A stretch of DNA of 64,000 bases from Pseudomonas monteilii NBRC 103158 = DSM 14164 (GCF_000730605.1 NZ_BBIS01000033.1:1-64000), one strand, 5' to 3'; numbered from the stretch's first letter, positions 34,059 through 42,224 are shown. Program-made: numbers and translations. The notes: generated from the sequence alone by a model not told the origin.

Positions 34059-35414
34059 TCAGTGCTGGTGACAAGCGTCGTTGTGCACCGCGCGTTCGGC
34101 GCCACCGAGGATGTTGAACAGTACGTTCAACACCAGGGCACTGACCGTGGCCATGGCGATACCACTGTGGGTGATGGGTTCCATCCACTGTGGCATCTGG
34201 GCGAAGAACTCCGGACGCACCACGGGGATCAGCCCGAAGCCGACGCTCACCGCCACCAGCAGCTGGTTGCGGCGGTCGCCGATGTCCGCTTCCTGAAGAA
34301 TCTTGATCCCGGTGGCGGTCACCATGCCGAACATGGCAATGGAGGCGCCGCCCAGCACCGCAGGCGGGATCGAGGCAATCAGGAAGGCCGCCTTCGGCAG
34401 CAGGCTGAGCACAATCAGCAGTGCACCGGCCACGATGGTGACAAAGCGGCAGCGCACCCCGGTCATTTGCACCAGGCCGATGTTCTGGGCGAACGATGAG
34501 TGGGTGAAGGTGTTGAAGAAGCCGGCGATGAACGATGCACCGGCATCGCACAGCAGGCCGCGCCGCAGCATCCCTGGGGTGACTTCGCGATCGGTCACCT
34601 TGCCCAGGGCCAGGAACATGCCCGTCGACTCGACGAAGATGATCACCACCACCAGGCACATGGACAGGATCGGCGCCAGGCTGAAGGTCGGCATGCCGAA
34701 GTGCAGTGGGGTGACCACCTGCAACCACGGTGCGTCTTTCAGGCCCGACAAGTCGACCATGCCGATGGAACCGGCCAGGATGTAGCCAAGGCCCATGCCC
34801 ACCAGTACCGACACGTTGACCCAGAACCCACGCATGAAGCGGTTGATCAGCAGGATGACCGCCAGCACCAGGCCAGCTGCCAGCAGGTAGATCGGCGAGC
34901 CGAAGGTTTCTGCTTCATGGCCGCCACCGGCCCAGTTGACCGCCACCGGGAACAGCGACAGGCCAATCGAGGTAATCACCGTACCGGTGACCAGCGGCGG
35001 GAAGAAGCGCACGACCTTGGACATGAACGGCGCGATCAGCATGCCGAAGAACCCGGCGGCGATGGTCGCGCCGAAGATCCCCTGCAGGCCCACGCCGGGC
35101 ATGCCGGCCATGGCCACCATGCTGCCGACGGCAGCGAAGCTGGCCCCCATCATCACCGGCATGCGGATGCCCACCGGGCCGATACCGAACGACTGGATGA
35201 TGGTGGCGACACCAGCGACCAGCAGGTCGGCGTTGATCAGGAAAGCGACTTCTTCACGGGACAACCCGGCGGCCTGGCCGATGATCAGCGGCACGGCGAT
35301 GGCGCCACCGTACATCAGCAGAACGTGTTGCAGGCCAACCAGGATCAGTTGGAACAGGGGCAAGGGCTCGCGCGGCGGCGCAATGGGGATGTACGCCTTG
35401 CGTGACTCGGACAT
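34059..35414 (-). CDS. NCS2-family urate/xanthine permease (UacT-like)
   Basis: A 451-residue inner-membrane nucleobase:cation symporter-2. Motifs are LILVGLQHVLLMYGGAIAVP, GQAAGLSREEVAFLINADLLVAG, NWAGGGHEAETFGSPIYLLA and the NCS2 signature region FFNTFTHSSFAQNIGLVQMTGV, whose QNxGxxxxTG pattern is typical of urate/xanthine carriers. It lies 158 bp downstream of puuD in the urate operon, which supports urate as substrate. An A-rich motif (35433-35440) precedes the start. Confidence 0.93.
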   Translation of the reverse strand: MSESRKAYIPIAPPREPLPLFQLILVGLQHVLLMYGGAIAVPLIIGQAAGLSREEVAFLINADLLVAGVATIIQSFGIGPVGIRMPVMMGASFAAVGSMVAMAGMPGVGLQGIFGATIAAGFFGMLIAPFMSKVVRFFPPLVTGTVITSIGLSLFPVAVNWAGGGHEAETFGSPIYLLAAGLVLAVILLINRFMRGFWVNVSVLVGMGLGYILAGSIGMVDLSGLKDAPWLQVVTPLHFGMPTFSLAPILSMCLVVVIIFVESTGMFLALGKVTDREVTPGMLRRGLLCDAGASFIAGFFNTFTHSSFAQNIGLVQMTGVRCRFVTIVAGALLIVLSLLPKAAFLIASIPPAVLGGASIAMFGMVTATGIKILQEADIGDRRNQLLVAVSVGFGLIPVVRPEFFAQMPQWMEPITHSGIAMATVSALVLNVLFNILGGAERAVHNDACHQH

Positions 35415-35432
35415 GCAGCACCTCGAGTTTTG

Positions 35433-35440
35433 TTTTTATT
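35433..35440 (-). promoter_or_regulatory. Hfq/Crc-type motif AATAAAAA before the urate permease
   Basis: The transcript reads AATAAAAACAAAAC about 18 nt before the AUG and just ahead of CGAGG. One exact AAnAAnAA match is present. Confidence 0.5.
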
Positions 35441-35469
35441 CTCGGATCCAAGCGGCAGGCTCCAGGCGG

Positions 35470-35490
35470 CAAGCTTCACATAGAAGCTTG
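35470..35490. repeat. Short inverted repeat in the puuD-permease gap
   Basis: CAAGCTTC and GAAGCTTG form a perfect 8-bp stem around ACATA. The surrounding gap repeats AAGCTTG/AGGCTTG-like words, a low-complexity style common between Pseudomonas genes. It may affect puuD-to-permease read-through. Confidence 0.6.
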
Positions 35491-35572
35491 TTGATCCGCG
35501 TTGGAGCCTGACGCTCGATGCTTGCTTGTTACCTACGACTTACAGCTTGAGGCTTGAAGCTTGCGGCTTCGA

Positions 35573-36892
35573 TCAGTTGACCGGGGCACCTTTGGCGATC
35601 CAGTCACCGACGAGCTTGCGCTCTTCGGTGGTCATCTGGGTGATGTTGCCCAGCGGCATGATCTGGCTGGCGACCGCTTGCGCTTGGATGCGCGCGGCCT
35701 GTGCCTGGATCTGCTGCGGGGTGTCGAACATCACACCGGCAGGGGCGGCGCTGAACAGTGGGCTGGTCGGCTTGGACGAGTGGCACACGGTGCAGCGTTC
35801 CTGGATGACGTTGTGGATCTTGTCGAAGCTGTCGCCGCCAGCCTGGGCAGTCGCCTGGGCAGGTGCTTGAGCCGGTGCTTCGGCAGGCTTGGCTGCTTCT
35901 TCGGCACGCAGTTCGGCGGCGGTCTTGCCACCTACGGCAGTAGCAGGCAGTGGCTGGTACTCGACTTTCGCTGCGGCTTGCTCAGGCGAAACAGCCATCG
36001 GCTTAGGGCCGGTGACGTAGGCCAGGCAGATCATTGCCAGGGCGCCGACCGGCAGGGTCCAGGCGTACTTGTTGCTGTCGTGACGGGTGTTGAAGTAGTG
36101 GCGGATCAGAACCGCGGCTACTGCAATGCCGGCCAGGATCAGCCAGTTGTACTGGCTACCGTAGGTGCTCGGGAAGTGGTTGCTGATCATGATGAACAGC
36201 ACCGGTAGGGTGAAGTAGTTGTTGTGACGCGAACGCAGCAGGCCCTTGGCCGGCAGTACCGGGTCGGGCGTCTGGTTGTTCTCGATCGCCGCCACCAGCT
36301 GGCGCTGGGCCGGCATGATGATGCGGAACACGTTACCCACCATGATGGTGCCGATGATCGCGCCGGTGTGCAGGTAGGCGCCACGGCCACTGAACACCAG
36401 GCTGAAGCCGAAGCAGGCGGCAATGATCAGGACGAACAGTACGGCACCGAGCAGGGCAGGTTTTTTACCCAGTGGCGAATCGCACAGGAAGTCGTAGATG
36501 AACCAGCCGGCCACCAACGAACCGATCCCGATGGCCACGCCTTCGGCACCGCTCAGGGTGCTGCCAGGGGCCAGCAGGTACAGGGTCGGGTTCCAGTAGA
36601 ACACCACGCACAGCAGGGCGATACCGGACATCCAGGTGAAGTAGGCTTCCCATTTGAACCAGTGCAGGTTCTCGGGCATTTTCGGGGGTGCGAGCTTGTA
36701 TTTCTCCAGGTGGTAGATACCACCGCCGTGAATCGCCCAGAGATCACCCGACAACCCATCGCGCGGGTTGCTTCGATTCAGGTGGTTCTCCAGCCAGACG
36801 AAGTAGAACGATGCACCGATCCAGGCGACACCGGTGATCATGTGAACCCAGCGAATGCTCAGGTTCAGCCATTCGTGAAGGTGTGCTTCCAC
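35573..36892 (-). CDS. puuD: Membrane urate oxidase PuuD with C-terminal cytochrome c domain
   Basis: A 439-residue inner-membrane enzyme that oxidises urate to 5-hydroxyisourate with electrons passed to its own cytochrome c domain rather than O2. It starts at GTG 36892 (MEAHLHEWLNLSIRWVHMIT), with AGAGG upstream. About eight membrane segments carry conserved residues such as GVAWIGASFYFVWLENHL and RSRHNNYFTLPVLFIMISNH. An Ala/Pro-rich linker leads to the haem motif CTVCH (C367-H371), with axial Met in QIMPLGN. It lies between allA and the urate permease gene. Confidence 0.95.
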   Translation of the reverse strand: MEAHLHEWLNLSIRWVHMITGVAWIGASFYFVWLENHLNRSNPRDGLSGDLWAIHGGGIYHLEKYKLAPPKMPENLHWFKWEAYFTWMSGIALLCVVFYWNPTLYLLAPGSTLSGAEGVAIGIGSLVAGWFIYDFLCDSPLGKKPALLGAVLFVLIIAACFGFSLVFSGRGAYLHTGAIIGTIMVGNVFRIIMPAQRQLVAAIENNQTPDPVLPAKGLLRSRHNNYFTLPVLFIMISNHFPSTYGSQYNWLILAGIAVAAVLIRHYFNTRHDSNKYAWTLPVGALAMICLAYVTGPKPMAVSPEQAAAKVEYQPLPATAVGGKTAAELRAEEAAKPAEAPAQAPAQATAQAGGDSFDKIHNVIQERCTVCHSSKPTSPLFSAAPAGVMFDTPQQIQAQAARIQAQAVASQIMPLGNITQMTTEERKLVGDWIAKGAPVN

Positions 36893-36937
36893 AGTATGTA
36901 CCTCTGCCGATCACCGTGAACGATGACCGACCTTTTC

Positions 36938-37441
36938 TTATTGGTGGGGATTGAGGATCAGCATCTGTTCCTCGGTGAAGTAATGCTCATCGCAGTTGTT
37001 GCCAGAACCGCTGCGATCAACCACCAGGAAATCATCCCGCTTTTCGATCGTCAGCACCGGGTGGTGCCAGACGCCGCGATGGTAATTAACGCCCTGCCTG
37101 CCATTACTGCGGAAGGCCCGGACCAAGCCTGATACAGGTGCATCGCCAACGGGCGCGACCACGATCAGAAAGGGGTTGCCGAGCAGCGGAATGAAAGCCT
37201 GGCTGCCCAGCGGATGGCGTTCCAGCATGCGTACGGTCAGCGGCATGTCCAGCGCGTCGGCGCGGAAGATGCTGATGATCGCCTTGTCTTCAGGCTCGGC
37301 GGTTTCGACCGTGGCGAGCTTGTGAAAGCGCATGGTCGAGCCGTTGTTGATCATGAAGTGGTCGCTGCCGTCGGTTTCGATCACGTCACCGAAGGGGGCG
37401 AAGGCTTCTTTGGTCAGGGGCTCGATCATCAGGGTGCGCAT
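36938..37441 (-). CDS. allA: Ureidoglycolate lyase AllA
   Basis: A 167-residue cupin-fold enzyme splitting ureidoglycolate into glyoxylate and urea. The N-terminus MRTLMIEPLTKEAFAPFGDVIE is typical. Catalytic-region segments are FRADALDMPLTVRMLERHPLGSQAFIPL and GVNYHRGVWHHPVLTIEKRDDFLVVDR. It lies 45 bp upstream of puuD and 49 bp downstream of uraD in one operon. Its glyoxylate product feeds the gcl pathway encoded nearby. Confidence 0.96.
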   Translation of the reverse strand: MRTLMIEPLTKEAFAPFGDVIETDGSDHFMINNGSTMRFHKLATVETAEPEDKAIISIFRADALDMPLTVRMLERHPLGSQAFIPLLGNPFLIVVAPVGDAPVSGLVRAFRSNGRQGVNYHRGVWHHPVLTIEKRDDFLVVDRSGSGNNCDEHYFTEEQMLILNPHQ

Positions 37442-37490
37442 GCGGGTCTCTCTTATCTATTCGTTGTACTGAAAAAGGTTCGGCTGTTGC

Positions 37491-38006
37491 TTACAGCTGC
37501 AGCAGGCGGAACAGGGCGATCAGGTTGATCTGCGCCAGGGCTTCCTTGAACTCGGCATCGGCATCGTTGTGGATGCGCTTCTCGAAGGCGGCGAGGATCT
37601 GGTGCCGGTTGCTGCCCTTCACCGCCATGATGAACGGGAACTGGAACTTGGCCTTGTAGGCATCGTTCAGCTCGGTGAAGCGGGCGAACTCTTCGGCGGT
37701 GCATTGGTGAATGCCGGCACCGGCCTGTTCGTTGGTGCTCGATTCGGTCAGCTCGCCCTGGATGGCGGCCTTGCCGGCCAGGTCCGGGTGAGCGTTGATC
37801 AGTGCCAACTGGTCGGCGTGGTTGGCGCTGAGCAGGATGTCGCTCATGCGTTGGTGCAGGGCTTCGATTTCGTCCAGCTCGCCCAGTTGGCCCAGGTCAT
37901 AGGCCTTTTCGGCCACCCACGGCGAATGCTCGTAGATGTCGGCGAAGGCGCTGACGAAGGCGTCACGGCCCAGGGCGGATGGCTTGAGGGTGTTGAAGGC
38001 AGTCAT
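37491..38006 (-). CDS. uraD: OHCU decarboxylase UraD
   Basis: A 171-residue enzyme converting 2-oxo-4-hydroxy-4-carboxy-5-ureidoimidazoline to S-allantoin. Family motifs are AFVSAFADIYEHSPWVAEKA, the catalytic-region HPDLAGKAAIQGELTESSTNEQAGAG and FPFIMAVKGSNRHQILAAFEKR. The start base overlaps the puuE stop, showing translational coupling. The order puuE-uraD-allA-puuD places consecutive urate steps together. Confidence 0.96.
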   Translation of the reverse strand: MTAFNTLKPSALGRDAFVSAFADIYEHSPWVAEKAYDLGQLGELDEIEALHQRMSDILLSANHADQLALINAHPDLAGKAAIQGELTESSTNEQAGAGIHQCTAEEFARFTELNDAYKAKFQFPFIMAVKGSNRHQILAAFEKRIHNDADAEFKEALAQINLIALFRLLQL

Positions 38007-38932
38007 CAGGCGTTCTCTTTCTTGTACGGGTGGGTGGTGTGCCAGTGGCGGGCGATGTCCACGCGACGGGCGAACCAGACCTGGTCATGGCTTTTGGCGT
38101 AATCGACGAAGCGCTTCAGGGCGGCCAGGCGCGCCGGGCGGCCGACCAGGCGGCAGTGAAGGCCGATGGACAGCATCTTCGGTGCTTCGGCGCCTTCGGC
38201 GTACAGCACATCGAAGGCGTCCTTCAGGTACTGGAAGAACTGCTCGCCACAGTTGAAGCCCTGTACCTGGGTGAAGCGCATGTCGTTGGTGTCCAGGGTG
38301 TAGGGGATCACCAGGTGCGGCTTGCCGGTAGGGGTGTTCGGCTCCCAGTAGGGCAGGTCGTCGTCGTAGGTGTCGCTGTCATACAGGAAGCCACCTTCCT
38401 CCATCACCAGGCGACGGGTGTTCGGGCCGGTGCGGCCGGTGTACCAGCCCAGCGGGCGTTCGCCGGTGAGTTCGGTGAGGATGCGGATGGCTTCGAGCAT
38501 GTGCTCGCGCTCCTGGGCCTCGTCCATGTTCTGGTAGTCGATCCAGCGGTAGCCGTGGCTGCAGATTTCGTGGCCAGCCTCGACCATGGCGCGGATCACG
38601 TCGGGGTGGCGCTGGGCGGCCATGGCCACGGCGAAGATGGTGAGCGGGACGCCGCTGTCCTTGAACAGCTTCAGCAGGCGCCACACCCCGGCACGGCTGC
38701 CGTATTCGTACAGCGATTCCATGCTCATGTTACGCGCGCCCTGCAGTGGCTGGGCGGCTACCATTTCGGACAGGAAGGCCTCGGACTCCTTGTCACCGTG
38801 CAGGATGTTGCGTTCGCCGCCTTCTTCGTAGTTGAGGACGAAAGACAGCGCGATGCGAGCGTTGCCCGGCCATTGCGGGTGAGGAGGGTTGTTGCCGTAA
38901 CCGATCAGGTCGCGAGGGTAGTCAGCGCTCAC
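38006..38932 (-). CDS. puuE: Allantoinase PuuE (polysaccharide-deacetylase fold)
   Basis: A 308-residue allantoinase of the NodB-like PuuE type, starting at GTG 38932 (MSADYPRDLIGYGNNPPHPQ), with GGAAG upstream. Key segments are NARIALSFVLNYEEGGERN, GHEICSHGYRWIDYQNMDEAQE and GWYTGRTGPNTRRLVMEEGG. It hydrolyses S-allantoin to allantoate. It heads the puuE-uraD-allA-puuD operon and has a perfect TTGTATACAA at 39009-39018, 76 bp upstream of the start. Confidence 0.96.
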   Translation of the reverse strand: MSADYPRDLIGYGNNPPHPQWPGNARIALSFVLNYEEGGERNILHGDKESEAFLSEMVAAQPLQGARNMSMESLYEYGSRAGVWRLLKLFKDSGVPLTIFAVAMAAQRHPDVIRAMVEAGHEICSHGYRWIDYQNMDEAQEREHMLEAIRILTELTGERPLGWYTGRTGPNTRRLVMEEGGFLYDSDTYDDDLPYWEPNTPTGKPHLVIPYTLDTNDMRFTQVQGFNCGEQFFQYLKDAFDVLYAEGAEAPKMLSIGLHCRLVGRPARLAALKRFVDYAKSHDQVWFARRVDIARHWHTTHPYKKENA

Positions 38933-39008
38933 TGCAGTCTTCCTTCTTGTGCGTTTGTGCGGGGGGTGGGCGGGCCGCGTCGGGATGTCGCACCACCGGA
39001 TGGGCTGA

Positions 39009-39018
39009 TTGTATACAA
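39009..39018. promoter_or_regulatory. TTGTATACAA operator candidate before puuE
   Basis: A perfect palindrome 76 bp upstream of the puuE GTG. It is identical to the sites before gcl, the GlcG-like gene and the NCS1 gene. Confidence 0.7.
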
Positions 39019-39213
39019 CTTCTGAAATCTTTTGTAAGCCTGTTTTTCCGTATTTCTTCCCTTTTGTCGCTTCGCAGCGACCTGGAAATACAGTGCAAGA
39101 AACCTGCCTGATCGGTCAGCTAATGACATTGGGGTCGTTACAGTGCCTGTATTTGCGACCGATGGGTCGTTTATAGGCAGGAAACGCGGGGTACGACGGA
39201 TGGGCACAAAAAA

Positions 39214-39223
39214 TTGTGTACAA
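39214..39223. promoter_or_regulatory. TTGTGTACAA operator candidate before hiuH
   Basis: A one-mismatch version of the palindrome, 107 bp upstream of the hiuH ATG, in a slightly longer symmetric context (AATTGTGTACAATT). The same variant precedes the AzgA permease gene. Confidence 0.6.
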
Positions 39224-39330
39224 TTTTTCGGTGGAATGTCTTAATGGCGTCATTCCCGCCTACCGCAGGCCCTGTTTGGGTGCATAGGCTGAGTATTTCT
39301 TGCCACAGATTGAACAAGAGGCGACACGCA

Positions 39331-39684
39331 ATGGGACGTTTGACCACACACGTACTGGATGCCGCGCATGGCTGCCCGGGCAGCTCGATCAAGGTCGAGC
39401 TGTACCGTGTCGAAGGCCAGCAGCTGGAGCTGGTGAACACCGCCCTGACCAACAGCGATGGCCGCGTCGACGCGCCGTTGCTGCAAGGTGACGATTACCG
39501 CTCTGGCGTTTACCAACTGCAGTTCAGCGCTGGCGATTACTACCGCGCCCGTGGTGTGCAACTGCCGGCCCAGGCGTTTCTGGATGTTGTTGTGCTGCGC
39601 TTTGGCATCGACGAGCAACAGGAGCACTACCACGTGCCGCTGCTGATCTCGCCATACAGCTATTCGACCTATCGTGGAAGCTAG
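39331..39684 (+). CDS. hiuH: 5-hydroxyisourate hydrolase (transthyretin-like)
   Basis: A 117-residue enzyme hydrolysing 5-hydroxyisourate to OHCU. The ATG at 39331 (MGRLTTHVLDAAHGCPGSSI) has AAGAGG upstream. Catalytic residues are visible: the His in TTHVLDAAHG, the Arg in LVNTALTNSDGRVDAPLL, the second His in QEHYHVPLLISPYSYSTY, and the diagnostic C-terminal YRGS. There is no signal peptide, so it is cytoplasmic. It is divergent from puuE and acts between PuuD and UraD. Confidence 0.98.
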   Translation: MGRLTTHVLDAAHGCPGSSIKVELYRVEGQQLELVNTALTNSDGRVDAPLLQGDDYRSGVYQLQFSAGDYYRARGVQLPAQAFLDVVVLRFGIDEQQEHYHVPLLISPYSYSTYRGS

Positions 39685-39717
39685 TTGGTCGCTAGAAGAA
39701 TCTTCGTAGGTCCTTTG

Positions 39718-39747
39718 GCCCGCTCTCACACTGGCGGGCTTTTTTTA
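39718..39747 (+). terminator. Rho-independent terminator after hiuH
   Basis: GCCCGC (39718-39723) and GCGGGC (39734-39739) form a stem followed by a run of seven T residues. It overlaps the TAA of the convergent Rhs-tip gene, so it lies at the end of both transcripts. Confidence 0.85.
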
Positions 39748-40479
39748 TTGGCGTACTTCGCTGACAGGATTCTTGAAAATCGCTCCCGATTTGTAGGATA
39801 TGTGATCCAGCGCGCCTGAAACCAATGTGGCGGCACCATTGAACAAGGCGCCGGTCGCAGCGGCCGGATCTCCGGTCTGCGCCAGTTGCATCCCCCAGCC
39901 GGCGGTGCTGTGAAGATGCAGTGTGGTGTTGCTGTTCTCTGACCAGGTTCCTTCTGCGTAGTAAGCGGCTTGTTTTGCTGAAAGCGCGCCATCACCGTGT
40001 GATCCCAGATTTTCGTTGACCCGGTTCACCGCGTTGTTGAAAGGTTTGTCAGCCTTGCTCGCGTTTCTCCAGAGGTTGTATCGGTGCTCTGGGAAATTCT
40101 CAGGCGGTATCGGCCCGCGAGTGAGTGCACGCTTGCTGGTAGTGAAAACTTCACCGATGAAGTCACGGTGTTTTCTGGCCCCGAATACAATCCCTCCTCC
40201 TGCTAGCAACTTGGTAGCGGTCTTGTACAGCAAAGCATTTCTGCCGCTCGGGTCTATCCGATTGATCGGGTCTGCTTCGCAGTAGACATAGCTGTTCAAA
40301 CCACCTCGGTCAAAAGGGCTTAGGTTGTCTGAACGAAGAAACCTCATCAGCACCGGGCTGTACATGCGATGGCCGTTACCCAGCGGATAAAGGCCTGTGA
40401 GCGTGTCATGAAAATCGCCATTGAAGGCCAGTAGGCTTTCACAAGACGTGCCGTGGCCAAATGGGGTATAGGCTGGCAT
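39745..40479 (-). CDS. Orphan RHS-core protein with variable C-terminal tail
   Basis: A 244-residue protein from ATG 40479, with GGAGAG upstream. Residues 1-80 are only the last part of an RHS repeat-associated core: YTPFGHGTSCESLLAFNGD, TGLYPLGNGHRMYSPVLMRF, LSPFDRGGLNSYVYCEADPI and the boundary NRIDPSGR. The tail 81-244 is unlike the core; I do not recognise its activity. Full Rhs proteins exceed 1000 residues, so this is a solo tip of the kind scattered through P. putida genomes. GC appears lower than in neighbours, and no immunity gene is visible beside it. Confidence 0.85.
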   Translation of the reverse strand: MPAYTPFGHGTSCESLLAFNGDFHDTLTGLYPLGNGHRMYSPVLMRFLRSDNLSPFDRGGLNSYVYCEADPINRIDPSGRNALLYKTATKLLAGGGIVFGARKHRDFIGEVFTTSKRALTRGPIPPENFPEHRYNLWRNASKADKPFNNAVNRVNENLGSHGDGALSAKQAAYYAEGTWSENSNTTLHLHSTAGWGMQLAQTGDPAAATGALFNGAATLVSGALDHISYKSGAIFKNPVSEVRQ

Positions 40480-40599
40480 TCAACTCTCTCCAGCGGTTGC
40501 GCTAAATGTGACCGTAAATTTATATCAAGCCTCCGATTACCCCGCACCTGGCAAAAATAACAGTGCGGCGCGGTTCAATGTGCGGTACTGAATATGACT

Positions 40600-40620
40600 A
40601 AGGGCGCCGAGGCGCCCTTT
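40600..40620. terminator. Hairpin terminator after the AzgA permease gene
   Basis: AAGGGCGCC-GA-GGCGCCCTT is a strong 9-bp stem 17 bp past the permease stop. The flanking T/A tracts are short, so it is a probable but weak terminator for the minus strand. Confidence 0.65.
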
Positions 40621-40636
40621 GTTGAAGCGGTTGAAG

Positions 40637-41986
40637 TTAAAGGAACACAAACTTGGCAATGAAAATCGCGCACAGCACCCACAGGCTGGCGGAGACTTCC
40701 TTGTATTTCCCGGTGCCCGCCTTCAACGCGACGTAGCTGATGAAACCCAGCGCAATACCATCGGCGACCGAGAAGGTCAGCGGCATCATGATCACCGTGA
40801 CGATAGCCGGAATGCTGTCGGTGGCCTCATCCCAATGAATGTGCGCCATGCTGCCCATCATCAGCATCGCCACGTAGATCAGAGCACCGGCAGTTGCGTA
40901 GGCTGGGATCATCCCGGCCAGCGGGGCGAAGAACATCGCGGCGATGAACAGCAGGCCGACGACTACCGCAGTCAGGCCAGTACGGCCACCCGCCGCGACC
41001 CCCGCAGCACTTTCCACATAACTGGTGACCGGTGGCACACCCACCACTGCACCGAACACACTTGATGCACTGTCAGCCTTCAACGCCTTCGAAAGGTTCT
41101 CGATCCGCCCGTCCGGCGCCACCAGGTTGGCGCGCTGCGCCACGCCCATCAGCGTGCCGGCGGTGTCGAACATGTGCACGAACAGAAACGCCAGCACCAC
41201 GCTGATCATGCTGACGTTGAACACGCCAGCCACATCCATCGCCATCCAGGTCGGTGCCAGGCTTGGCGGCATCGACATCACCCCGCCAAACTTGACCAGC
41301 CCCAGGCCCCAGCCCGCCAGGGTCACGCCAATGATGCTGATCAGGATCGCGCCAAACACCCGCTTGTAGCTGAGGATGGCAATCAGCAGGAAGCACACGG
41401 CTGCCAGCAGTGGCCCTGGCTCATGCAGCGAGCCCAGCTTGATCAGGGTAGCGGGGCTGTCGACGATGATGCCTGCTGTCTTCAGGCCGATCAGCCCGAG
41501 AAACAATCCGACGCCGGCCCCCATGGCATGGCGCAGGCTGACCGGAATGCTGTTCAGCAACCATTCGCGCACTTTCGACAAGGTCAGGAACATGAAGAGC
41601 ACCCCCGAGACGAACACCGCCCCCAGCGCCGTTTCCCAGTTGTAGCCCATGGTGCCGACCACGGTGTAGGTAAAGAAGGCGTTAAGCCCCATGCCCGGGG
41701 CCAGGCCCACCGGCCAGTTGGCGTACAGGCCCATCAGCAGGCAGCCCAGCGCGGCGGCGATGCAGGTGGCGACGAAGGCGGCACCATGGTCGATGCCGGC
41801 GTCGGCCATGATGTTGGGGTTGACGAAGATGATGTAGGCCATGGTGATGAAGGTGGTCACCCCGGCGATCATTTCGGTTTTGACGGTGGTGCCGTGTTGC
41901 TTGAGTTTGAAAATCCGCTCCAGCCAGCTCGTTTCGAGCGGTGGGGCGAGATCCAGCGTAGGGGCTTCGGATTTGCGGCTTTCCAC
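40637..41986 (-). CDS. NCS2/AzgA-family purine (guanine/hypoxanthine/adenine) permease
   Basis: A 449-residue inner-membrane permease from GTG 41986, with GAGGAG upstream. AzgA hallmarks are GTTVKTEMIAGVTTFITMAYIIFVNPNIM, GLAPGMGLNAFFTYTVV, VHMFDTAGTLMGVAQRANL and GVPPVTSYVESAAGVAAGGRTGLTAVV. Characterised members carry guanine, hypoxanthine or adenine with protons. It is divergent from a GntR gene and close to guaD and xdhABC, which act on such bases. TTGTGTACAA, a RutR-like site and an A-rich motif all lie upstream. Confidence 0.95.
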   Translation of the reverse strand: MESRKSEAPTLDLAPPLETSWLERIFKLKQHGTTVKTEMIAGVTTFITMAYIIFVNPNIMADAGIDHGAAFVATCIAAALGCLLMGLYANWPVGLAPGMGLNAFFTYTVVGTMGYNWETALGAVFVSGVLFMFLTLSKVREWLLNSIPVSLRHAMGAGVGLFLGLIGLKTAGIIVDSPATLIKLGSLHEPGPLLAAVCFLLIAILSYKRVFGAILISIIGVTLAGWGLGLVKFGGVMSMPPSLAPTWMAMDVAGVFNVSMISVVLAFLFVHMFDTAGTLMGVAQRANLVAPDGRIENLSKALKADSASSVFGAVVGVPPVTSYVESAAGVAAGGRTGLTAVVVGLLFIAAMFFAPLAGMIPAYATAGALIYVAMLMMGSMAHIHWDEATDSIPAIVTVIMMPLTFSVADGIALGFISYVALKAGTGKYKEVSASLWVLCAIFIAKFVFL

Positions 41987-42006
41987 AGCGAGTACTCCTC
42001 AAGTCT

Positions 42007-42017
42007 TTCTTGTTGTT
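42007..42017 (-). promoter_or_regulatory. Hfq/Crc-type motif AACAACAAGAA before the AzgA permease
   Basis: The transcript carries AACAACAAGAA, two overlapping AAnAAnAA matches, 20 nt before the start codon and just ahead of the GAGGAG ribosome-binding site. Confidence 0.6.
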
Positions 42018-42085
42018 ATGGAGCCATTTTCCTGAGCAATGCACTTGGAGGCTCCGCGAGGGAAGGCAGACGTCTGACCATTTTG

Positions 42086-42101
42086 TTGACTCATGGGTCA
42101 A
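42086..42101. promoter_or_regulatory. RutR-like operator candidate TTGACTCATGGGTCAA
   Basis: A 16-mer with TTGAC and GTCAA half-sites at the same spacing as the E. coli RutR consensus as I recall it. A further CTGACCA half-site lies at 42074-42080. It is about 100 bp upstream of the AzgA permease start. Confidence 0.5.
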
Positions 42102-42125
42102 GAAGTTGCTCGGTGGATTATGCTT

Positions 42126-42135
42126 TTGTGTACAA
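42126..42135. promoter_or_regulatory. TTGTGTACAA operator candidate before the AzgA permease
   Basis: One mismatch from TTGTATACAA, extended to TTTGTGTACAAA, about 140 bp upstream of the permease start in the region shared with the divergent GntR gene. Confidence 0.6.
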
Positions 42136-42224
42136 AGAATGCAAATAATGTTTTATGTTTTGTGTGCGCAATGCGTCGTACAACGGCTATATAGCTAAAA
42201 CGCCACCTGCGGAATCGCCTCAGC

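Larger units (their letters stand above)
38933..39330. other. 398-bp divergent regulatory region between puuE and hiuH
   Basis: No gene is supported. It holds TTGTATACAA (39009-39018) on the puuE side and TTGTGTACAA (39214-39223) on the hiuH side. Between them are CTGATCGGTCAG (39108-39119) and an imperfect inverted repeat TAATGAC-ATTGGG-GTCGTTA (39121-39140). The region is AT-richer than the flanking genes and probably contains both promoters. Confidence 0.7.
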
